A DNA stretch of 33,848 bases from an uncultured Aureispira sp. (lineage in GTDB: Bacteria > Bacteroidota > Bacteroidia > Chitinophagales > Saprospiraceae). The stretch spans positions 1-33,848 of the forward strand of contig CAJQOX010000091.1 in the NCBI GenBank assembly GCA_905480075.1, in the 5' to 3' direction. The position numbers and the translations under genes were made by a program. The first letter of the stretch is position 1; each line of letters opens with the position of its first letter. Positions 7,590 to 16,632 of this stretch are shown piece after piece. The notes under the pieces were generated by a model. The model saw only the letters and a list, made by a program, of their open reading frames with translations. It had not been told where the DNA came from and searched no databases.

Positions 7590-9113
7590 ATGTACCTTAT
7601 GAAGTGGTTGAACAAAATAATTAAGCTGGCTTTTTCCAGGCATATGCAGCAGGTGTTGCAGGATATGCAGCAGCCGGATGCGGTACAGCAAAAAATATTT
7701 GATCAGCTCATCAGGAGTAGTTCAGGTACTGAATTTGGCAAAAAATACGATTTTGCTTCCATTCGCTCTGTTTCGGAATTTCAAAGAAGGGTGCCCCTAC
7801 ACAGTTATGAAGACCTCAAGAAGGATATTCAGCGCATGATGCGGGGAGAAAGTAATATACTCTGTCCCGGCAAGGTCAGGCACTTTTCGCGGTCATCGGG
7901 GACTACTAACGAGAAAAGCAAATATATTCCGGTGCCGGATGTCAACCTGAAAGATTGTCATCTAAAGGGGGCACATGATGCGGTGGCTATGTGGCTGCAT
8001 AATAATCCGGAGTCCAAAATTTTTGATGCTGGCCGGGCCATTATTATGGGGGGAGAGATCGGAGTTTATGACCAGCTTGCGAATACCCTGATGGGGGATG
8101 TTTCCGCAATAATGGTTCAGCATTTACCCTTTTACGCCAACTGGTTTCTTACGCCTGATATTCCTACTGCCCTGATTCCGGACTGGGAAGAAAAGATAGA
8201 AAAAATAGCCCGGGTGGCCATGAAGCAGAATATTACTAACCTCAGTGGTGTTCCTACCTGGACCCTGGTCCTTTTCAGAAGAATACTGGAATTATCAGGC
8301 AAAAGTAATCTCTCGGAAGTGTTTCCAAACTTTGAGGTCTATCTGCACGGAGGCGTAAATTTTGAACCCTATCGTTCTCAGTTTGAGGATTTGTTCCCGG
8401 CAGGAAAAGTAGAGTTCCGCAATACCTATAATGCTTCTGAAGGCTTTTTTGCCACGCAATTTGCAAAAGAAGATGAGGGAATGCAGCTGCTGTCGGGCAA
8501 CGGCGTTTTTTATGAATTTGTGGAAATGGATCAGCTAAGTGAAAAATTTCCGAAGTCCTGTACGATCGGAGAAGTGCAAAAGAACACCAATTATGCCGTA
8601 GTAATAAGCAGTAATGCAGGATTGTGGCGCTATCTGATAGGCGATACCGTAGAGTTTACCTCAACCTATCCTCATCAGATTCAAATCACCGGCCGTACCC
8701 AACAATATATCAATGTTTTTGGAGAAGAGGTTATGGTTTCCAATACAGAAAAAGCTCTTGTTAATACATGCCGTCAGTTGCAGGCACAGATATGTGAATA
8801 TACCGTCGCCCCGGTTTTTCTTACTTCCGATAACAAGGGCTGTCATGAATGGTTGGTCGAATTTGAAAAGGAACCTCAGAATCTTGAACAATTTAAACAG
8901 CTGCTTGACAGGAACCTGCAGCAAATTAATTCTGATTACGAGGCCAAAAGATTTAAGAGCATTGCCCTGAAGGAACTGGAGCTGAAATCTTTGCCCAAAG
9001 GGTCTTTTTATAACTGGCTGAGGCAAAAAGGTAAGTTCGGCGGACAAAACAAAGTACCAAGACTTAGCAATGAACGCCAATATCTGGAAGAGATCCTGGC
9101 CTCTTTAGTTTAA
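7590..9113 (+). CDS. GH3 auxin-responsive promoter family protein (acyl-adenylate ligase-like)
   Basis: 507-residue member of the GH3 branch of the adenylating enzymes (ANL superfamily), which in plants joins amino acids to carboxylic acids such as jasmonate or auxin. Visible motifs: 'RHFSRSSGTTNEKSKYIPV' (ATP/AMP motif, SSGTT near 102-106), 'YNASEGFFATQ', and 'WRYLIGDTVEF' (counterpart of YRxGD). The C-terminal lid includes 'LPKGSFYNWLRQKGKFGGQNKVPRL'. Bacterial substrates are unknown. The Met at 7590 or the one three codons later could be used. A TATTTTTG -7-like box lies at 7559-7566 without a clear -33 box. The small membrane protein gene follows 23 bp later. Confidence 0.92.
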   Translation: MYLMKWLNKIIKLAFSRHMQQVLQDMQQPDAVQQKIFDQLIRSSSGTEFGKKYDFASIRSVSEFQRRVPLHSYEDLKKDIQRMMRGESNILCPGKVRHFSRSSGTTNEKSKYIPVPDVNLKDCHLKGAHDAVAMWLHNNPESKIFDAGRAIIMGGEIGVYDQLANTLMGDVSAIMVQHLPFYANWFLTPDIPTALIPDWEEKIEKIARVAMKQNITNLSGVPTWTLVLFRRILELSGKSNLSEVFPNFEVYLHGGVNFEPYRSQFEDLFPAGKVEFRNTYNASEGFFATQFAKEDEGMQLLSGNGVFYEFVEMDQLSEKFPKSCTIGEVQKNTNYAVVISSNAGLWRYLIGDTVEFTSTYPHQIQITGRTQQYINVFGEEVMVSNTEKALVNTCRQLQAQICEYTVAPVFLTSDNKGCHEWLVEFEKEPQNLEQFKQLLDRNLQQINSDYEAKRFKSIALKELELKSLPKGSFYNWLRQKGKFGGQNKVPRLSNERQYLEEILASLV

Positions 9114-9136
9114 TATTTTTAAAGATAATCAAATAT

Positions 9137-9517
9137 ATGTCACTCTTTCTTTTTTTACTTTTTGCTGCTGTTGCACTCGTAAACATGCTCATTATTCTGG
9201 GGGCAATTATTTCAAGAAAATCTGATATCAATTTTTCCTATCTGAGTATCTTTTCGCTGATTTTCTATCTTGGGCTTGGATACACAGGGGCAGTTATGGT
9301 AAGTCCCGTGGCGGGAATCACCCTCACCGGACTGGTAGGCTTGTATGAAGCAATATTTGGTTTCAAATTAATGCTGAAGTATAAGGCAAACCTTGATAAT
9401 TATATGGAAGACCTCAAACCTATGATGGATGATAAAAATAATATTCATCCGGGGATAGTATCTGCTATGGTCTGTGCCTATTTGTTTTTAGGCTGGTTAG
9501 GTACACTACTTGCTTAG
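9137..9517 (+). CDS. Small integral membrane protein
   Basis: 126-residue, strongly hydrophobic protein with about four transmembrane helices (roughly 2-24, 32-53, 56-78 and 104-125) and a charged loop 'KYKANLDNYMEDLKPMMDDKNNIHP' before the last helix. Family not recognised. It follows the GH3-type gene by 23 bp and is probably co-transcribed. Its stop codon overlaps the stop of the convergent minus-strand gene by four bases (9514-9517), so the two transcripts may collide. Confidence 0.8.
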   Translation: MSLFLFLLFAAVALVNMLIILGAIISRKSDINFSYLSIFSLIFYLGLGYTGAVMVSPVAGITLTGLVGLYEAIFGFKLMLKYKANLDNYMEDLKPMMDDKNNIHPGIVSAMVCAYLFLGWLGTLLA

Positions 9518-9930
9518 TTCATTCCTGGAAAAGAAGTGACTTTTTGTACCTTAAGATCAGGAAAAGAAGTGACCACCTGAACTTTGAAGTCAGGGAAGGA
9601 AGAAACCTCCTGCCACTCTCCGCAATCATCAGGAAAGGAACTGACGAATTTTACCTTGATATCAGGAAATGAAGATACGTATTGAATCTTAATGTCCGGA
9701 AATGAAGAGACAAACTGTACTTTTCCGTGTAATTTGATACCCTCAAATTCACAATCTCCGGTTTCAATCAGATGTTTGATAAAGGCAGCTTTCTGTTCAG
9801 GATTAAGGTCGGCAACAGTACGTGGTTTTTCAGTTTTAACTTCAATACCTTTGGAGGAGTTTTCAGAAAAATAATTTCCATTGAAGAAGAACAAGACAGG
9901 AAGGATAGCCATCAGATATAATGTATTCAT
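9514..9930 (-). CDS. Secreted protein with tandem 'VSSFPD' beta repeats
   Basis: 138-residue protein with an N-terminal hydrophobic signal segment (MNTLYLMAILPVLFFFNG). A short helical region follows (about 38-58, 'LNPEQKAAFIKHLIETGDC'). Residues 69-136 are six near-identical units of the form [hydrophobic]-K-[VI]-[QK]-x-V-[ST]-S-F-P-D; five are 11 residues long and one, 'DCGEWQEVSSFPD', is 13. Alternating residues suggest short beta strands stacked into a sheet or solenoid with an S-F-P-D turn. C60 and C103 could form a disulfide. No function is known to me. It overlaps the convergent membrane-protein gene by 4 bp and lies downstream of the alpha/beta hydrolase on the same strand. Confidence 0.85.
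   Translation of the reverse strand: MNTLYLMAILPVLFFFNGNYFSENSSKGIEVKTEKPRTVADLNPEQKAAFIKHLIETGDCEFEGIKLHGKVQFVSSFPDIKIQYVSSFPDIKVKFVSSFPDDCGEWQEVSSFPDFKVQVVTSFPDLKVQKVTSFPGMN
9523..9726 (-). repeat. 33-bp tandem coding repeats (VSSFPD units)
   Basis: DNA encoding the six VSSFPD units. On the plus strand the element 'TCAGGAAA(A/G)GAA' recurs at close to 33-bp spacing, with one 39-bp unit. The copies differ at synonymous sites, so the array is not a fresh expansion. Confidence 0.85.
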
Positions 9931-9995
9931 TATTTTTGTTTTTAATTATTATTAATTTAATTAATTTACAAAAAATAATTAAGAACCACCGATAA

Positions 9996-10754
9996 CTACT
10001 TGTTTTTTAACAGGAATTTTTCAAGGATAGGAATGAATTTATCAGGCAATTCCATCATGGGGGCATGCCCGCATTTTTCAAAAATATGCAATTCTGAATT
10101 TTTAATTTTCTTATGGAATTCCTCGCCTACAAAGGCAGGGGTAATTTTATCTTCTTTTCCCCATATCAACAGGGTAGGAGTAGCTATTTTATGTAATTCA
10201 TGTTCGAGATTATGACGCATAGCCGATTTGGCAGTAATGATGATATTGAGTCCTTTTTCTGGCGTGTTTACAGTTTCAAAAACTTCGTCAACCAATTCTT
10301 TTGTTGCAATATGGGTATCGTAAAATATGTTTTCACAGACTTTGGTGATAAAGTCATAGTCCTGCCGACGAGGGTAACCGGTACCTAATGCATTTTCAAA
10401 CAAACCTGAACTTCCTGTAAGTGTCAGACTTTTTACTATGGAAGGGTTTTTCAGCGTAAGCATCATTCCAAGATGTCCTCCAAGAGAATTCCCTGTAATA
10501 TGAACAGGTTCAGATGTTTCATTACAAATGAAATCAAGAACATGGTCTGAAAGAGAAATTATAGAAAGTTCTCCAGGAGGAAGATCGAATATTGGCAAAA
10601 TTGGAACAAGCACTTTATAGCTTAAACTGAGTGCCTCAATCAGTGCGGTGAAATTTCCGGTGCTGCCGAACAAACCGTGTAATAATACAACTACATCTCC
10701 TTCTCCTTCTTCAATATACTTGTACTTCCCCTTTTTCTTTATGCTGAAATTCAT
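9996..10754 (-). CDS. Alpha/beta-fold hydrolase
   Basis: 252-residue alpha/beta hydrolase of the esterase/lipase type. Visible: the oxyanion motif 'LLHGLFGSTGNF', nucleophile elbow G-N-S90-L-G-G, acid D202 in 'LIWGKEDKITP', and H230 in 'CGHAPMME'. No signal peptide, so probably cytoplasmic. The frame is open to 10844, but the Met at 10754 ('MNFSIKKKGKYKYIEEGEG') is chosen because homologous proteins begin there. A promoter-like pair at 10822-10853 would also place the transcript start downstream of the longer Met. Substrate unknown. The VSSFPD gene follows on the same strand after 65 bp. Confidence 0.88.
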   Translation of the reverse strand: MNFSIKKKGKYKYIEEGEGDVVVLLHGLFGSTGNFTALIEALSLSYKVLVPILPIFDLPPGELSIISLSDHVLDFICNETSEPVHITGNSLGGHLGMMLTLKNPSIVKSLTLTGSSGLFENALGTGYPRRQDYDFITKVCENIFYDTHIATKELVDEVFETVNTPEKGLNIIITAKSAMRHNLEHELHKIATPTLLIWGKEDKITPAFVGEEFHKKIKNSELHIFEKCGHAPMMELPDKFIPILEKFLLKNK

Positions 10755-10821
10755 AAAATTTGCTTTAATCCCGATTTGATAACAGGAATAGCTTTGGTTA
10801 AATTTTGCGGCTTCTTGCCTG

Positions 10822-10853
10822 TAAAGGTAAGAGAGAATAGGCATTAAGACAAA
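10822..10853 (-). promoter_or_regulatory. Candidate promoter for the alpha/beta hydrolase
   Basis: On the minus strand: TTTG (10853-10850), 20-bp spacer, TACCTTTA (10829-10822), one mismatch to TAnnTTTG. It supports the internal start at 10754 over the longer ORF start at 10844. Confidence 0.5.
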
Positions 10854-11008
10854 AATTAATTTGTTTTTAATTGTGAAATTTATAGAATCATGATTTTATG
10901 ATTATTAAATTAATAAAAGGATTAAAATGATTGTCAAAATTACATGAAGAACCTCTCCGGTTCATTTTAAATCTTATCTTTATGTACCTTTAAATTAATA
11001 GTATAAAA

Positions 11009-12145
11009 ATGAAAAATAATCTCCTTGGCTTTTGCTTTCTGATATTCCTTGCCTCCTGCAGCAGCAGTTCTTCATTGCAAAATAAGAACATAGAGGATAT
11101 TACAGATTTTGATATGCTTTTGCAGAAAGTACGGATGAAATATAATATGCCTGCTATGGCAGCTGCAGTAATCAAAAGCGATGAGATTATGCATGCAGGA
11201 GTCTGCGGAATAAGGAAAATATACAATAAAAATAAAGTCTTAATTACCGATAGATTTCACTTAGGGTCCACTACCAAGGCAATTACTGCATTTTGGGCCG
11301 CAGGGATGGTCGAAAGCGGTGAAATCAGTTGGGAGACAAAAATTTTGGATGTTTTTCCCCACTGGAAAGATGATGCCTTAAAAACCTATTATAATATTAG
11401 CCTTTCCGACCTGCTTTGTCACAGAGGAAAGGTACAGGCTTTTACTTCTGCCAATGCACTTGCTTCCCTGCCTCATTTTGGGGGCGGACCAATGGAAAAA
11501 CGTCGTGCATTTTCCAAATGGTTGTTGAAGCAAAATCCTGCAAAGCCCGGAAATGACGCAGGCTATGAATATTCAAATGCCGGCTATGCTATTGCTGCTG
11601 CCATGTTGGAAAAAGTCAGTGGAACCTCATGGGAAGAAGCAGTACTGAATGATGTTCTTGTTCCTATGGGTATTGATGCCGTTATTGGATGGCCCACAGA
11701 TAATGACCCCGAACAACCCTATGGGCATCATTCCTCTAACCCGATGGATTCCAATCTCAGGGCGGTAACTTCTTCCAACATGTTTCAAATGGCAGATGTT
11801 ATTGCGCCTGCCGGAAATCTGAGTATGTCGGTGGAAGACTATGCAAAATATGTACAGGCCAACTTGCAGGGAGTCAGAGGAAAAGATAATGTACTGAAAG
11901 CCGCAACCTATGAATACATTCATTATGGCAGAGAAAAATATGCTATGGGGTGGACAAGGTTATTAAGAAATGAAGTGAATATCAGTACACATGATGGCAG
12001 TGCAGGTACTTTTTATTCTCATACGAGTATTTTCAAGGAAAAAGATCTGGCAATTATTGTTTTTGTCAATGCTTCCAATATTTATGCAACCAAAGCTGTC
12101 TTTTCTTTAAAAAAGAGGTTGATGGAACTTTATGATATCAATTAG
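11009..12145 (+). CDS. Serine hydrolase lipoprotein, class C beta-lactamase-type
   Basis: 378-residue serine hydrolase of the beta-lactamase/transpeptidase superfamily (Pfam Beta-lactamase; includes AmpC-like enzymes, esterases and D-aminopeptidases). The signal peptide ends in the lipobox FLASC (C17), followed by a run of serines, so it is probably anchored on the periplasmic side. Catalytic motifs: S87-T-T-K90 (SxxK), Y188-S-N190 (YxN) and H328-D-G (third motif, in place of KTG). These make it more likely an esterase or peptidase than a true beta-lactamase. It is divergent from the hydrolase at 9996. A small hairpin GAACC-TCTCC-GGTTC lies at 10949-10963 upstream. Confidence 0.92.
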   Translation: MKNNLLGFCFLIFLASCSSSSSLQNKNIEDITDFDMLLQKVRMKYNMPAMAAAVIKSDEIMHAGVCGIRKIYNKNKVLITDRFHLGSTTKAITAFWAAGMVESGEISWETKILDVFPHWKDDALKTYYNISLSDLLCHRGKVQAFTSANALASLPHFGGGPMEKRRAFSKWLLKQNPAKPGNDAGYEYSNAGYAIAAAMLEKVSGTSWEEAVLNDVLVPMGIDAVIGWPTDNDPEQPYGHHSSNPMDSNLRAVTSSNMFQMADVIAPAGNLSMSVEDYAKYVQANLQGVRGKDNVLKAATYEYIHYGREKYAMGWTRLLRNEVNISTHDGSAGTFYSHTSIFKEKDLAIIVFVNASNIYATKAVFSLKKRLMELYDIN

Positions 12146-12325
12146 ACCCTGTTTTTTTTTCTGTAAATTCATGAAATTTGTTATTTTCGCAATGCTAAAT
12201 ATGTCTTTTTGGCACAATAATTTGTTATATCATGTCTAAAGGGCATTTATATTTTGTCCCTTATTCTGCGTCTGATACTACTATTAAATGTAATACACCA
12301 ACTTCTGAATATTAAATAGTTTTTT

Positions 12326-13342
12326 ATGAAACAATTATCACACTTGTTTTATTTGTTGCCTCAGCTTCTGCTTGTCAGCTTTTGTTCTGCGCAAACTATG
12401 GAACTCCCCAAAATAAGTTCACAATATCTTACGCAGGGAAATGATTACGGTGCAGCACTTGTCATCGTAGATTACGATTACAAAAAGGCAAGTCTGATAC
12501 TGGGAGGGAAACCTTTTGAATTTAGTCAGAAAAATCTATATGATTATCTTGATGAAAGGTATAAAAAACTGAATCAGGAAATTTCAAAACAGGCAAATAT
12601 CAAGATAGAAGCACCAAAATATATGCCTGTCAGCTATCTTCAGGATATTTATGCCTGGATTCAGATTTATGGCAATCAGTATTTGCATCTTGCAATGTAC
12701 GAATCTATGAGTCCCGATAAAAAACAATACCTCCCCCTCGATGTCTTACCTTTTAATAGATTGGAAGAAGCTTGTGGCTATTATGCTAAAAAGTCAGGAA
12801 AGTCGAATACTGCTATCGGAACCTTTACGGAGGTTCACCCTAATTCTCAATTGCTTACTACCGATAATTCAAAAGATATACAGCTAAGTAAAAAGGATAT
12901 CCGTCCGAAACATTACATTCCTCAAAAAATGCTGCATATTGACCTGAAGGAAAAAAATGAAGTGATTTTCAAAAAGCAACAGGTAAATACAATGGTTTTG
13001 GGTTCTATGATTCAGAATGAACTGATGGAAAACTATAACAGCAGCTACAACAAAACCTCCCCTGAAAAACATCTTTGGCTGAACCTGAGGATGGAAAAAA
13101 AAGTTCCTTATCAGCAATATGCTGAAGTATTACTTGCCCTTCAGGAAGCTTTTCATTTGTATTGGGAGGAACTGGCTTATAATAAATATCAAAAAGCTTA
13201 TCTGGAACTCGATGTTCAGCAACAATGGAATATCAGACAGGCGGCACCCAAATTAATCTCTCAGTACGATCAGATAGAACTGCAGTTTATTCAGGATAAA
13301 TTATCCGAAGGTAGTCCTCAGTTATGGTTTGATGTCAAGTAA
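12326..13342 (+). CDS. Secreted protein with two ExbD-like periplasmic domains and no anchor
   Basis: 338-residue protein with signal peptide MKQLSHLFYLLPQLLLVSFCSAQ. The C-terminal part, about 245-320 ('LWLNLRMEKKVPYQQYAEVLLALQEAFHLYWEELAYNKY...'), resembles the periplasmic end of Bacteroidota ExbD/TolR proteins, where 'vpY..Y..v...l..ay...r...a.kkY...y..L......ir...P..is' recurs. A second, weaker copy may lie at about 92-125 ('IKIEAPKYMPVSYLQDIYAWIQIYG'). The ExbD transmembrane helix and its membrane Asp are absent. It might interact with TonB-type machinery in the periplasm; this is inference. No ExbB or TonB gene is nearby. A 10-bp imperfect hairpin (13405-13429) follows. Confidence 0.8.
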   Translation: MKQLSHLFYLLPQLLLVSFCSAQTMELPKISSQYLTQGNDYGAALVIVDYDYKKASLILGGKPFEFSQKNLYDYLDERYKKLNQEISKQANIKIEAPKYMPVSYLQDIYAWIQIYGNQYLHLAMYESMSPDKKQYLPLDVLPFNRLEEACGYYAKKSGKSNTAIGTFTEVHPNSQLLTTDNSKDIQLSKKDIRPKHYIPQKMLHIDLKEKNEVIFKKQQVNTMVLGSMIQNELMENYNSSYNKTSPEKHLWLNLRMEKKVPYQQYAEVLLALQEAFHLYWEELAYNKYQKAYLELDVQQQWNIRQAAPKLISQYDQIELQFIQDKLSEGSPQLWFDVK

Positions 13343-13404
13343 ATTTCTGCAGATTTTTATTAATCAGACATCTTTTATATTTATCATTTAAATAAAACAA
13401 TCTA

Positions 13405-13429
13405 TTAATCTTTTCTTAAAAGAGATTAA
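13405..13429 (+). other. Hairpin downstream of the ExbD-like gene
   Basis: TTAATCT (13405-13411) pairs with AGATTAA (13423-13429), with further weak inner pairing. No T-tract follows, so terminator function is uncertain. Confidence 0.35.
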
Positions 13430-13487
13430 CAGGCAGAATAAATGCCCGCTTTCATCGAAAAAAAAAGACATTGGTCTGAAACCTATT

Positions 13488-13495
13488 TATGTTTG
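13488..13495 (+). promoter_or_regulatory. -7 promoter box upstream of M61 peptidase
   Basis: TATGTTTG is an exact TAnnTTTG match 35 bp before the ATG at 13530. The nearest TTG (13471-13473) is only 14 bp upstream, shorter than usual, so the -33 element is doubtful. Confidence 0.4.
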
Positions 13496-13529
13496 TTAGC
13501 AAAATAAATTGTACTATAAAAAAAGAATA

Positions 13530-15383
13530 ATGAAAAAATCACTGCTGAATACTTTTGCTTTTATATTTATATGTCTGAACCTAAGTGCACAAACCTGTGA
13601 ATACAAAGTAAACCTTAATAATGTTGAAGACGACGAACTTGAAATAGAGTTATTGGTCCCTCAGCTCAAACAAAAGGACCTCTATTTTCAGATGCCTGCG
13701 ATGGTGCCCGGGACATATAGTGTGTATAATTTCGGCAGGTTTGTGTCAGATTTGCGGGCATTCGATACAGAGGATAATGAATTAACGGTGGAACATCCTG
13801 ATGTAAACACCTGGAAAATTGTCAATGCAAAAAAAGCAGCAAAAGTTACTTATAGAATTGAAGACAGCTGGGACACCAAAAAAAGTAATGTGATATTTGA
13901 ACCTGCGGGCACTAATATCGATGAAGACGTCTTTGTTTTTAACAATCATGGTATCTTCGGATATTTCCGAAAATACGAAAAACTACCTTTTAAACTTGTC
14001 ATTGACCGCCCGAAGGAATTATTTGGAGGTACTGCCATGAAACGTAGCGGAGGGGATGAAGATACCGATATTTTTGAATGCGAAAGCTATAACAGCTTGG
14101 TGGATAATCCTATTCTCTTTGCCAAGCCCGATACGGCAACGATTCAGGTGGGGAAGACCTCTGTGCTCATTCATACCCATTCCCCCACAGGTATGGTTAA
14201 TTCAAAAGGAATGATTGCCGATATAAAACCAATTCTTGAGGCGCAAAGAGCCTATCTTGGGGGGACTTTGCCGGTAGATAATTATGCATTTCTTATTTTC
14301 CTTAATAAGGAAGGAGATTTTTATCTGTCAGGTTCTGCCGGGGCTTTGGAACATTCCTACTCTTCCTTTTATTGTATGTTCGAAGGCGAGCAATCAGCTA
14401 TAGGGCAGACAGTTAGAGATGTGGCTGCCCATGAATTCTTTCATATAGTGACCCCGCTGAATATACATTCTGAACAGATTCACGATTTTGATTTTATCAA
14501 TCCCGAAATGTCAAGACATCTGTGGTTGTATGAAGGCGGCACTGAATATGCTGCACAGCATGTACAGGTCAAACAAGGGCTTATGCCTGTAGAGCAATTT
14601 CTGACAGCTATGAGTCAGAAAATGAGACAGGCAGATATGTTTGATGCTTCTATTCCTTTTACTACAATGAGTCTTACCTGCCTCGATGAAAATAAAACTC
14701 AATACGTAAATGTTTATTCTCAGGGGGCTTTGATAAATATGTGCCTTGATATGAAGCTCAGAATCCTTTCTGACGGTCAATACGGTACCCAAAAATTGAT
14801 GCAGGACCTGGCAAAAAAATACGGCATCAATAAAGCTTTCAAAGACAAGAGTTTATTCAAAGAGATAGGAAAGGTGACAGGGTATAAAAAAGAAATGAAA
14901 GACTTCTTTGCCAGATATCTGGATGGGGTGGAAAAATTACCAATTGAAGAACTGATGTCTGAAATGGGTATTTCCTATCAGGAAACCGGTGTTGTAAATG
15001 AATTATCACAGTTCGGTTTTTCTCCTAATACCGGTATTACTTTTAACTTTCAGAAAAAATTACTTGAATTACTAGATGCTGGCCTCGACCCCTTTGGAAA
15101 AGATATTATTGGCTTTAAAGGAGGTGATTTACTCTACAAATGGCAGGGACAGGAACTCACCATGAAGACGGTTCAGGCTGTGCTGACGCAATATGCGATG
15201 ACAGCTTCTGAAGGGGCTGAATTACAGGTGGTTGTCCTGAGGAAAAATGCAGAGGGAGAATATGAAGAGAAAGAACTGAAAGGGAAGCTAAAAGAAGTTC
15301 CTGTGGAAGTGAAACATGCTTTTACTATCAATTCAGAGGCTACTCCTGAACAGCTTAAAATGAGAAAGGCATGGATAGGGAAT

Positions 15384-15395
<12 letters not shown>
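13530..15395 (+). CDS. M61-family peptidase with PDZ domain
   Basis: 621-residue secreted zinc peptidase of the M61 (glycyl aminopeptidase) family. The signal peptide is [21 protein letters not shown]. The frame extends upstream to a TTG at 13509, but the ATG at 13530 begins the signal peptide. An N-terminal beta domain (about 22-220) with the typical '[26 protein letters not shown]' precedes the catalytic domain with H301-E302-F-F-H305 and E335 in '[10 protein letters not shown]', expected to be zinc ligands and catalytic Glu. The C-terminal ~110 residues, with '[11 protein letters not shown]' and '[14 protein letters not shown]', form a PDZ-like domain. The last codons and stop lie inside a heptamer repeat tract (15384-15467). 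Confidence 0.95.
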
Positions 15396-15445
<50 letters not shown>

Positions 15446-15467
<22 letters not shown>

Positions 15468-15506
15468 AATTTGCTTCGCAAATTTACTATTTACTACTTT
15501 CTATTT
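15446..15506. terminator. 29-bp perfect hairpin between convergent genes
   Basis: Left arm 15446-15474, loop TTC 15475-15477, right arm 15478-15506; 29 base pairs with no mismatch, centred on AATTTGC-TTC-GCAAATT. It lies between the M61 peptidase stop and the desaturase stop (minus strand), where a bidirectional terminator is expected. The arms carry degenerate heptamers of the adjacent repeat tract. Confidence 0.85.
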
Positions 15507-15510
15507 TCAG

Positions 15511-16527
15511 TTACTTTTGAGCAGCAACTTCTAATACCTTCTTTTTTTTCAAAGTAGGATTCTCTCTTTTGGTACGGGAATAAAGCGTCACATTTTTATC
15601 TGTCAGAAATCTCCAGTTTACGGCCACCCATGAATTATAGGAATGCAGGTGATCGTAGAATTCCGGTGCCATTTTCTTCAGTTCAGGTAATCTGCAACCT
15701 GGAATACGGGGAAAATCATGGTGTTCGTTGTGATAGCCCACGTTAAAGGTCAATAAATTCAAAGGCCCGTAATAAGAATAGGTTTCCTGGCCTTCCTCAA
15801 AAACATAATGTTCTGAAATGAAATGACCGGATGTCGGATGTAAGCCTCCGGCAAAAACCAAAGAAAGAAACAGATATAACAAAGCTGAAAGGGCAGCTTC
15901 GCCACTGATAAAAGTAGTGACACAATAAAAATAAGTGCTCATTACTGTAATCTGAAAGATAAAATTATAAACTACCCATTTATTTACTTTAAGTGACTTA
16001 ACCATAATAGGACGCAGCGCATAAAAGAATATCTGAGAAACAAACCAGATAATTTTACCGATTAAGCCCTTGAAAAGCATTGCCTCTCCCAACGTTGGAA
16101 TGTCTGTATCTTCTCCATCTTTTCCCTGATCCCAGTGATGAATACCATGGTAGTATTTGAAAGCCATAGCATAAGGCGCGATCATTGGAATATTGGCAAA
16201 GAATGACAATATGTTATTGTGTGTTTTTTTAACAAAGGCCAGGTCATGTGTTATTTCATGAACAGCGAGAAACATAGCATGAATGATGGTTCCACCTACA
16301 AAATAGGTTACCAATAAAAAAGGAATCCAGCCCAGTTGATAGCTCATTGCTGCAACAGTCATCTGTACCGTTACCCAGATAACGGTCCAATAACGCATGT
16401 TGGGATTGATCCCAAACAATTTAGATACTTCAGGGTGCGCTTTAAGAATATCCTGCCTGCGCTGAAAGTGAGGTTCCTTATCATCAGCCCAATAGAAATC
16501 GTTTTTTGATTTTTTTTGAGTAGCCAT
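15511..16527 (-). CDS. Fatty acid desaturase resembling sphingolipid delta-4 (dihydroceramide) desaturase
   Basis: 338-residue membrane desaturase. An N-terminal Lipid_DES-like region is present (about 10-45: 'DFYWADDKEPHFQRRQDILKAHPEV'). Three histidine boxes: H90-E-I-T-H94, H127-G-I-H130-H131 and H266-N-E-H269-H270, plus H230/H235/H240 in 'LHPTSGHFISEHYVF'. The segment 'YSYYGPLNLLTFNVGYHNEH' matches, as I remember it, human DEGS1 almost residue for residue, and length and order match too. Eukaryotic DEGS enzymes introduce the 4,5-trans double bond into dihydroceramide. Bacteroidota make sphingolipids, so a sphingoid or ceramide substrate is plausible, but that is inference. It has a promoter upstream and converges on the M61 peptidase across a strong hairpin. 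Confidence 0.93.
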   Translation of the reverse strand: MATQKKSKNDFYWADDKEPHFQRRQDILKAHPEVSKLFGINPNMRYWTVIWVTVQMTVAAMSYQLGWIPFLLVTYFVGGTIIHAMFLAVHEITHDLAFVKKTHNNILSFFANIPMIAPYAMAFKYYHGIHHWDQGKDGEDTDIPTLGEAMLFKGLIGKIIWFVSQIFFYALRPIMVKSLKVNKWVVYNFIFQITVMSTYFYCVTTFISGEAALSALLYLFLSLVFAGGLHPTSGHFISEHYVFEEGQETYSYYGPLNLLTFNVGYHNEHHDFPRIPGCRLPELKKMAPEFYDHLHSYNSWVAVNWRFLTDKNVTLYSRTKRENPTLKKKKVLEVAAQK

Positions 16528-16600
16528 AGCTTTTTATTTTGATAATTAAAACATTAAACAATCTCTGCAAAAAAATTAATCATTTTATCCTATTATGGTG

Positions 16601-16632
16601 CAAAGATAAGTGATTAGTCTGTTCTTTGCTAA
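16601..16632 (-). promoter_or_regulatory. Promoter of the desaturase gene
   Basis: Minus strand: TTAG (16632-16629, one mismatch to TTTG), 20-bp spacer, TATCTTTG (16608-16601, exact TAnnTTTG). It predicts a 5' leader of about 65 bases before the desaturase ATG at 16527. Confidence 0.6.

Noticed and set aside
13509-13529. TTG start extending the M61 peptidase by seven residues
   Set aside because: The ATG at 13530 begins a clean signal peptide; the extension places 'YYKKRI' before it without support.
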